Of a DNA stretch of 11,762 bases, positions 6,794 through 11,762 are shown one piece after another; position 1 is the stretch's first letter; each line of letters begins with the position of its first letter. Made by a program: the position numbers and the translations under genes. This DNA is from Citromicrobium sp. (GTDB lineage: Bacteria > Pseudomonadota > Alphaproteobacteria > Sphingomonadales > Sphingomonadaceae): positions 1 through 11,762 of the forward strand of contig QFNA01000077.1 of NCBI GenBank assembly GCA_003248395.1. Direction: 5' to 3'. A model generated the notes under the pieces. It had not been told where the DNA came from. It saw only the letters and a list, made by a program, of their open reading frames with translations, and made no database searches.

Positions 6794-7393
6794 ATGCACT
6801 TTCACGCGCCGGCCATTCTTGTCGCTACGCGCCAGCATGGCGAGACAGCTGTCATTGCGCGACTGCTGCTGCGCGACAGCGGACTGGTTGCAGCCTATGT
6901 CGCAGGAGGGCGAGGACGACAGCTTCGGCCCGTGATGATCCCCGGCAATCGTCTCGACGCGGAAATACGCGCAAAATCGCATAACCAGTTGCCATTCGCC
7001 CGCCTGGAATTGGTGAGCAGTCGCGGGCCCTGGCTCAGCGAGCCGCTGCCCGCCGCGGCCATTGCCTGGGTTTGTGCGCTCACCGCCAGCGTACTTCCCG
7101 AACGCAATCCCTATCCAGCCTTGTTCGACGCACTCGGAGGATTGCTCGATGCGATCTGTCAGGCGCCTTCCGCCCGCGGCTGGGTTCCGGCGCTGGCGCA
7201 TTACGAAATCCTGCTGCTCCGCGAAATGGGCTATGGCGGGGAACGGCCCGAGATAGCGGGACTTGGGCATGCTCTGGAAATTCTCGACCAAATCGAGCCG
7301 AAAATCGCGAGATACCTCCTTGCCGACACGCGCTCCGACGTCTTAGCCGCGAGGTACCTGTTGAGAGAGCGGCTGGCGCGGATGATCGAATGA
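6794..7393 (+). CDS. recO: DNA repair protein RecO, short form
   Basis: Recombination mediator that, with RecR, loads RecA on SSB-coated DNA in the RecFOR pathway and also anneals single strands. The 199-residue product begins with the OB-fold: APAILVATRQHGETAVIARLLLRDSGLVAAYVAGGRGR, then LRPVMIPGNRLDAEI. These are typical RecO strands with the family Gly-rich turn. The helical C-terminal domain includes ALAHYEILLLREMGYG, the conserved family segment. Many RecO proteins carry a four-cysteine zinc motif after this point. Here the region has no cysteines, the only two in the protein being well before it, so the zinc site is absent. This short form is plausible for sphingomonads. A good AGGGG ribosome-binding site precedes the start, and the stop overlaps the leuB start as ATGA. 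Confidence 0.88.
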   Translation: MHFHAPAILVATRQHGETAVIARLLLRDSGLVAAYVAGGRGRQLRPVMIPGNRLDAEIRAKSHNQLPFARLELVSSRGPWLSEPLPAAAIAWVCALTASVLPERNPYPALFDALGGLLDAICQAPSARGWVPALAHYEILLLREMGYGGERPEIAGLGHALEILDQIEPKIARYLLADTRSDVLAARYLLRERLARMIE

Positions 7394-8457
7394 AAATTGC
7401 AGTGTTTCCCGGCGACGGCATCGGTCCGGAAGTGACCCGTGAGGCCGTGAGAGTGCTCGAGGCCCTCGAGCTGCCAGAGCTGACCCTTTTCGAAGGCGAT
7501 GTCGGCGGAGTGGCCTACCAGCGTCATAGCACGCCGTTGCCGTCAGAAACACTGGAGATGGCGCGCGCTGCCGACGCGGTGCTGTTTGGCGCGGTCGGCG
7601 ACCCCGCATGCGATCACTTGCCGCGATCCGATCGACCGGAGCAGGCAATTCTGGGCCTGAGAAGCGGGTTGGGACTGTTCGCCAATTTGCGTCCGTCGGC
7701 GAGCTTTCCCGGACTCGAAGACATGTCGCCTCTCAAATCCGAATTCGCGCGGGGGATAGATCTTCTCGTCGTGCGCGAACTCAATGGCGATGTCTATTTC
7801 GGGGAGAAGGGAGAACGCGATTCGGCCGGCGGTCGCGAGGGGTGGGATGCCATGTCCTACAACCAGGCGGAAGTGCGCCGAATCGCGGCATTGGCCTTCG
7901 AAGCGGCACGCGGCAGGCGCAGGAAGGTGACCAGCGTCGACAAGGCGAATGTCCTCGAAACGAGCCGCATCTGGCGCGAAACCGTGATTGAAGTCTCGGC
8001 GGATTATCCGGATGTCACGCTCGAACACATGTACGTCGACAATGCCGCCATGCAGCTCCTGCGTCCGGCCGATCGCTTCGATGTGTTGCTGACCGGCAAT
8101 CTGTTCGGGGACATCTTGTCCGATCAGGCCAGCGCCTGCGTCGGCTCGATCGGACTGATGGCCAGCGCGAGTCTTGGCGAGAGAAGAACCAAGCACGGCG
8201 TTTTCGGGCTTTACGAACCTATCCATGGCAGCGCCCCCGATATTGCCGGTACAGGTCAGGCAAACCCCATCGCCGCCATTCTCAGCGTCGCCATGATGCT
8301 GCGCCATTCCTTCGGTCGTGAGGACGATGCGGATCGTGTCGAGAAAGCCGTTGCCGGAGTTCTGGGGGCCGGCATTCGTGGTCGCGATCTTGGCGGCGAT
8401 GCGTCCACTCGCGAAATCGGCGATGCAGTCGTTGAGAGGCTGCGCCTCGCATCTTGA
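7390..8457 (+). CDS. leuB: 3-isopropylmalate dehydrogenase
   Basis: NAD-dependent cytosolic enzyme of leucine biosynthesis that oxidatively decarboxylates (2R,3S)-3-isopropylmalate to 2-oxoisocaproate. The 355 residues match family length. The N-terminus MKIAVFPGDGIGPEV is classic. LRSGLGLFANLRP and VVRELNGDVYFGEKG carry substrate-binding arginines. AMSYN holds the catalytic tyrosine (Tyr157). SVDKANVLETSRIWRE holds the catalytic Lys185. Metal-binding aspartates are Asp217 (MYVDNAAM), Asp241 and Asp245 (NLFGDILSD). YEPIHGSAPDIAGTGQANP forms the NAD-binding loop. The start is chosen at the ATG overlapping the recO stop (ATGA). The open frame extends upstream inside recO but lacks family sequence there. 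Translational coupling to recO is likely. No leuC or leuD lies in the window. Confidence 0.95.
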   Translation: MKIAVFPGDGIGPEVTREAVRVLEALELPELTLFEGDVGGVAYQRHSTPLPSETLEMARAADAVLFGAVGDPACDHLPRSDRPEQAILGLRSGLGLFANLRPSASFPGLEDMSPLKSEFARGIDLLVVRELNGDVYFGEKGERDSAGGREGWDAMSYNQAEVRRIAALAFEAARGRRRKVTSVDKANVLETSRIWRETVIEVSADYPDVTLEHMYVDNAAMQLLRPADRFDVLLTGNLFGDILSDQASACVGSIGLMASASLGERRTKHGVFGLYEPIHGSAPDIAGTGQANPIAAILSVAMMLRHSFGREDDADRVEKAVAGVLGAGIRGRDLGGDASTREIGDAVVERLRLAS

Positions 8458-8490
8458 AGTTTTGCGCACAACGGGCTCAACCCTTCCGGC

Positions 8491-9624
8491 ATGCACGCCG
8501 ACCTCCAGCCAAGTGACCATCTGCCCGAAAACAGCTCGCTCGAGCTGGCTATTGTCCTGCCGACGCTGAACGAGCGTGAAAACCTCCAGCCCCTGATCGA
8601 ACGCATAGAGCAGGCTCTCGGCAGGATCGGCTGGGAGGTGCTGATTGTCGATGACAATTCCGCCGACGGCACTGCGGATGAGGCCCGCAAGATCGCACGC
8701 ACCGATGGCCGGGTTCGCGTTATTCAGCGGATTGGTCGGCGTGGGTTGTCCAGCGCAGCCATCGAAGGGATTTGCGCGACGGCCGCACCCTTTGTCGCCG
8801 TGATGGATGCCGATCATCAGCATGATCCGGCACTGCTGGTCGAAATGCTGGCCGCTGTTAGGTCCGGTGAGGCTGAGGTCGCTGTGGCCAGCCGGTTCGC
8901 CAAAGGGGCGAGCATGGTGGAATGGGGGCGTCCGGATCGCGAACGGCTTTCCAGCATGGCAAACCTTCTCGCACGCAAACTCACCGGCGTCGAACTGAGC
9001 GATCCGATGAGCGGGTTCTTTCTCTTACGGAGCGAGTTGGCGCGGGACCTCGCTCCCAATCTTTCGGGCATCGGGTTCAAGATACTGCTAGATCTTCTTG
9101 CGACCTCGGATCGACCGCTGACCGTGAAAGAGCTTCCGCTGAACTTCGCTGCGCGCCGCGCCGGAGAAAGCAAGCTCGACCGGGCCATCGCGTTCGATTT
9201 CCTGGCTGGCCTTTACGACAAGAGCTTCGGCCGGATCATCCCCACGCGTTTTGCGCTTTTCGGCACGGTCGGCGCCATCGGCGTGTTGGTGCACATGGCG
9301 ATCCTCTACCTCGCACTGTGGCTCGGAGGTGCAGCGTTTGCGTGGGGTCAGGCGATCGCGACGATGGGCGCGATGACATTCAACTTCTGGCTCAACAATT
9401 ACCTTACCTATCGCGACCGCAGGTTGACCGAGCCGGCCCGGCTATTGCGTGGCTGGGTCAGTTTCATCCTCGCCTGTTCGATCGGCGCTTTCGCCAATGT
9501 CGCTGTCGCGACGCTGCTCAACAGCAAGGGGCTGCATGAAATCCCGTCCGCATTGATTGGGATCGGGATCGGTTCGGTGTGGAATTACGCCCTGTCGAGC
9601 CGCTTCGTCTGGGGTCGCTACTGA
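8491..9624 (+). CDS. Polyprenyl-phosphate mannose synthase-like GT2 fused to GtrA membrane domain
   Basis: Predicted membrane enzyme of 377 residues that moves a sugar, most likely mannose, from a nucleotide donor to a polyprenyl phosphate. Residues about 18-235 are a GT-A fold: LAIVLPTLNERENL, the nucleotide-binding VDDNSADGT (Asp54/Asp55) and the metal-binding DAD at 106-108. SRFAKGAS, SDPMSGFFLLR and ELPLNFAARRAGESKLD follow, all typical of dolichol-phosphate mannose synthases. From about residue 252 a GtrA-like domain has four membrane spans (about 253-277, 283-305, 316-338, 345-370), containing NFWLNNYLTYRDR and ending SSRFVWGRY. The same layout is known in the archaeal Pyrococcus enzyme. 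It starts 33 bp after leuB without a clear ribosome-binding site. It converges, 3 bp apart, on a PMT-like gene that could use its product. Mannose specificity is inferred; glucose is the main alternative. Confidence 0.87.
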   Translation: MHADLQPSDHLPENSSLELAIVLPTLNERENLQPLIERIEQALGRIGWEVLIVDDNSADGTADEARKIARTDGRVRVIQRIGRRGLSSAAIEGICATAAPFVAVMDADHQHDPALLVEMLAAVRSGEAEVAVASRFAKGASMVEWGRPDRERLSSMANLLARKLTGVELSDPMSGFFLLRSELARDLAPNLSGIGFKILLDLLATSDRPLTVKELPLNFAARRAGESKLDRAIAFDFLAGLYDKSFGRIIPTRFALFGTVGAIGVLVHMAILYLALWLGGAAFAWGQAIATMGAMTFNFWLNNYLTYRDRRLTEPARLLRGWVSFILACSIGAFANVAVATLLNSKGLHEIPSALIGIGIGSVWNYALSSRFVWGRY

Positions 9625-9627
9625 GCG

Positions 9628-10899
9628 CTATCGCCAGCTTTCGAGCCAAGTCCAAACGACAAAGCTGTCGTTCGCTGCCAGAGGTTCGGCCGCGAGGATC
9701 GGGTAGTAAAATGCGAACAGCGCGAGACTGGCCGAGAGAACCAGCGCACTCGTCCTGCGCCAGCCGGCACTGCGCAGATCGTCGAGCGCCAATGCGAGTG
9801 CAACCAGCAAAAACATGCTGGGCAGGAAATAGTGATAGTAGAACTGGACCGGCTTCGCCGCCATGATCCAGAATCCGAGCGTGATGGCATAGAGCAGGGC
9901 CGTGCCGCCATGCGCTGCCCGGCGATGGACGATGCCTTGCCATGCACACCAGAGGACCGCTGGCAGCCCTATCAGCATCGTCAGCGGATTGCCGACGAGC
10001 AGCACACCGCGCTGCGCACCGTCGATCGGCTCGTACAGATACCAGATGGCACGCCAGTTGATGATCCAATCGCGCCAGCAGGACATGTAGGGATGGTCCT
10101 TGAGGACCTGCGTTTGCAGCTCCAGCATGAAACGATGGTGGGCAATCAGCCCCTCGCCAATCGGATCGCGGGCAAAGTGAAAGGCGGGAAGGTAGGTTGC
10201 GCCGTAGACCGCGAGCGGCAGGATACCCAGCCAGACCGATGCCTCCATCAGGCTGATGCCCGGAACCGGCATGCCCCTTGTGCTCAGCAACAGGCGCCTG
10301 CGTCCGGCGAGGAATCGAAGCACGAGAAAGCCAAGTCCGGGCACCGCAACCAGTGCCAGCGCATTCCATTTGGCCGCCATCGACAAGCCGAGGGCAATCC
10401 CCGCGACGACCAGTCGCTGTCGTCCGCGTTCCGGCTCGCGCATCGCTGCACACAACTGCCACCAGCAGACTGCCATGGCAGCGATCATGAAGATGTCGAG
10501 CATGGCGATCCGCGAATGGACGAAAAGATGGAAGCCGCTTCCCACCAGCAGACCTGCCGCGATCGTCGCATATCGGCTTTGGCTGGCGAACCACACGGCG
10601 CGCATCGTCGCATAGAGAGTAAGTGCGCCGGCGATCGACGAGAATATCCGCCAACCCCATGAATTGTCGCCGAATATCGCGATGCCCATCGCGATGATCT
10701 CTTTGCCGAGCAGCGGATGCTCGCGATTGGAAAAACGGTCGAGCTCGATCAGATCGCTCGCCGCGGGCAGGTAATGGACTTCGTCGAAATAGGGTTCGCT
10801 GGGAATGGCCAGGTTCCACAGGACGAGCGCCCAGAAAACCAGCGAAATCAAGGCGCACCAGAGACGGGAATCGACAGGCTGGTTGGGCGCACGGCTCAT
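9628..10899 (-). CDS. PMT-family (GT39) lipid-carrier-dependent glycosyltransferase
   Basis: Polytopic inner-membrane protein of 423 residues, related to protein O-mannosyltransferases that transfer mannose from polyprenyl-phosphate-mannose to exported proteins. The first span (about 12-32) is followed by SEPYFDEVHY, with the acidic pair Asp39/Glu40 expected at the active site in the first extracytoplasmic loop. HSRIAMLDIF and SMAAKWNALALV are conserved PMT segments. The stretch KDHPYMS (His269) to WRAIWYLYEP, followed by VGNP, matches the C-terminal four-span PMT domain, which distinguishes it from ArnT-like lipid A transferases. It is shorter than most bacterial PMTs (about 500 residues). 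The ATG at 10897-10899 is the natural start. It shares an 84-bp divergent region with metZ and meets the GT2-GtrA gene tail to tail. The real acceptor, protein or lipid, is unknown. Confidence 0.85.
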   Translation of the reverse strand: MSRAPNQPVDSRLWCALISLVFWALVLWNLAIPSEPYFDEVHYLPAASDLIELDRFSNREHPLLGKEIIAMGIAIFGDNSWGWRIFSSIAGALTLYATMRAVWFASQSRYATIAAGLLVGSGFHLFVHSRIAMLDIFMIAAMAVCWWQLCAAMREPERGRQRLVVAGIALGLSMAAKWNALALVAVPGLGFLVLRFLAGRRRLLLSTRGMPVPGISLMEASVWLGILPLAVYGATYLPAFHFARDPIGEGLIAHHRFMLELQTQVLKDHPYMSCWRDWIINWRAIWYLYEPIDGAQRGVLLVGNPLTMLIGLPAVLWCAWQGIVHRRAAHGGTALLYAITLGFWIMAAKPVQFYYHYFLPSMFLLVALALALDDLRSAGWRRTSALVLSASLALFAFYYPILAAEPLAANDSFVVWTWLESWR

Positions 10900-10949
10900 A
10901 CCGGCCGACGGTTAGGCCAGAGAAGAAAGTGAGACAACAGCCTTGGCTT

Positions 10950-10968
10950 GCCGCAGGTGCCGTGCGGC
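10950..10968 (+). promoter_or_regulatory. Small hairpin in the leader between the PMT gene and metZ
   Basis: GCCGCA (10950-10955) and TGCGGC (10963-10968) form a 6-bp stem with a 7-nt loop, 15 bp before the metZ ATG. No T-run follows. It could shape the metZ leader or be an operator serving either divergent gene, or it may be chance in GC-rich DNA. It does not match a SAM riboswitch that I can confirm. Confidence 0.25.
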
Positions 10969-10983
10969 CTTAGAGCGCGTCGC

Positions 10984-11762
10984 ATGAAGAAAACGACTGG
11001 CATGGACCGTTCGATTACCTCGCGCTGGCGGCCCGCAACGCAGGCTGTGAGAGGCGGCACTTGGCGCAGCGATCATGGTGAGACGAGCGAAAGCATTTTC
11101 CTGACGTCCGGCTACACCTACGACGATGCCCAGACAGTGGCGGACAGGTTCGCAGGCGAGGCGGAGGGCATGACCTATTCGCGGCTGCAGAATCCGACGG
11201 TCGCCATGCTCGAGGAGCGGATCGCGCTGATGGAAGGCGCCGAGGCAAGCCGCGCGCAGGCGAGTGGCATGGCGGCCATGACCGCCGCGCTCCTCTGCCA
11301 GGTATCGGCGGGCGATCATGTCGTCGGTGCCCGCGCGGCATTCGGTTCCTGCCGCTGGCTGCTCGACCACCTGCTGCCGCGGTTCGGCGTGGAAACGACG
11401 ATTGTCGATAGCGCTGACAACGACGCGTGGGAGGCTGCGATACGGCCCAACACGAAGGTGTTCTTCTTCGAGACGCCCGCGAACCCCACGCTCGATGTCG
11501 TCGACCTTGCGCATGTCTGCGCACTAGCGAGGGACCGCAAGATCATCTCCGTCGTCGACAATGCGTTCGCGACCAGCGCCCTGCAGCGACCGATGGATTT
11601 CGGGGCGGACGTCGTCGCCTATTCCGCCACCAAGCTGATGGACGGTCAGGGCAGGGTGCTTGCGGGGGCGGTTTGCGGTTCGAAGGAATGGATCGACGAT
11701 GTGCTCTTGCCGTTTCAACGCAATACGGGGCCGAACCTGTCGCCCTTCAACGCCTGGGTGGT
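10984..11762 (+). CDS. metZ: O-succinylhomoserine sulfhydrylase, N-terminal part (cut by window edge)
   Basis: PLP-dependent Cys/Met-metabolism enzyme that makes homocysteine from O-succinylhomoserine and sulfide, the direct sulfhydrylation route to methionine in many alphaproteobacteria. The frame runs open off the right edge, giving 259 complete residues of an expected 400 or so. Family segments are RPATQAVRGGTWRS, SIFLTSGYTYDDA, MTYSRLQNPTVAMLEERIA, QASGMAAMTAALL (PLP phosphate region), FFFETPANPTLDVVD, SVVDNAFAT (PLP-ring aspartate) and YSATKLMDGQGRVLAGAVCG with the Schiff-base Lys217. The KLMDGQGRVLAG form favours MetZ over cystathionine gamma-synthase or beta-lyase. The start could be the ATG at 10984 or at 11002; neither has a strong ribosome-binding site, and the longer is listed. 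It is divergent from the PMT-like gene. Confidence 0.9.
   Translation, partial: MKKTTGMDRSITSRWRPATQAVRGGTWRSDHGETSESIFLTSGYTYDDAQTVADRFAGEAEGMTYSRLQNPTVAMLEERIALMEGAEASRAQASGMAAMTAALLCQVSAGDHVVGARAAFGSCRWLLDHLLPRFGVETTIVDSADNDAWEAAIRPNTKVFFFETPANPTLDVVDLAHVCALARDRKIISVVDNAFATSALQRPMDFGADVVAYSATKLMDGQGRVLAGAVCGSKEWIDDVLLPFQRNTGPNLSPFNAWV

Noticed and set aside
7543..8823. 426-residue open frame on the minus strand opposite leuB
   Set aside because: It is a shadow of leuB and the start of the GT2 gene, with no family motifs of its own.
10929..10983. SAM-II riboswitch before metZ
   Set aside because: Only a short GGCTTGC-like segment resembles the consensus. The GATTT stretch, the pairing first stem and the A-rich 3' element are not visible.
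1..11762. Defence island, mobile element, CRISPR array or tRNA
   Set aside because: All longer genes resolve to known families, mostly housekeeping. No transposase, integrase, repeat array or cloverleaf was seen, and base composition looks even.

Overview
The window reads as ordinary, tightly packed chromosome of a GC-rich alphaproteobacterium. The best guess is Sphingomonadales, probably Erythrobacteraceae. The grounds are gene content and protein style: a short RecO without a cysteine cluster, a MetZ-type O-succinylhomoserine sulfhydrylase, a BMFP/UbiK protein and an RhlE-like helicase with a basic Arg-Asn tail. This placement is inference, because no rRNA or marker phylogeny is available here. 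No tRNA, rRNA, CRISPR array, insertion sequence, phage gene or attachment site was seen.

Layout. Positions 1-380 (minus) hold the N-terminal part of signal peptidase I (lepB), running off the left edge. Divergent from it, pgi (434-2017) overlaps by ATGA a secreted SGNH/GDSL-type hydrolase (2014-2880). A DEAD-box RNA helicase follows (most likely 2969-4438), with an abnormal N-terminus and a low-complexity basic tail. Next come glutathione reductase (gor, 4509-5858), whose ribosome-binding site sits in a perfect 11-bp inverted repeat, and a TspO/MBR membrane protein (5930-6484). A close-packed run then holds ubiK (6516-6761), recO (6794-7393) and leuB (7390-8457, ATGA overlap with recO). After leuB lies a polyprenyl-phosphate mannose synthase-like GT2 fused to a GtrA membrane domain (8491-9624). 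It converges, with 3 bp between stops, on a PMT-family (GT39) membrane mannosyltransferase-like protein on the minus strand (9628-10899). The right edge holds the 5' two-thirds or so of metZ (10984 onward, plus), divergent from the PMT gene across an 84-bp gap.

How the genes fit together. Most are housekeeping: protein export (lepB), glycolysis/gluconeogenesis (pgi), RNA remodelling, thiol redox balance (gor), ubiquinone biosynthesis (ubiK), recombination repair (recO), leucine (leuB) and methionine (metZ) synthesis. The most interesting functional unit is the adjacent pair of a DPM-synthase-like enzyme and a PMT-like enzyme. Together they could make a lipid-linked mannose donor and use it outside the membrane, which would be a minimal protein (or lipid) O-mannosylation route. 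The most interesting regulatory signals are hairpins that contain the Shine-Dalgarno sequences of gor and, more weakly, recO. I did not find a clearly new multi-gene system such as a defence island.
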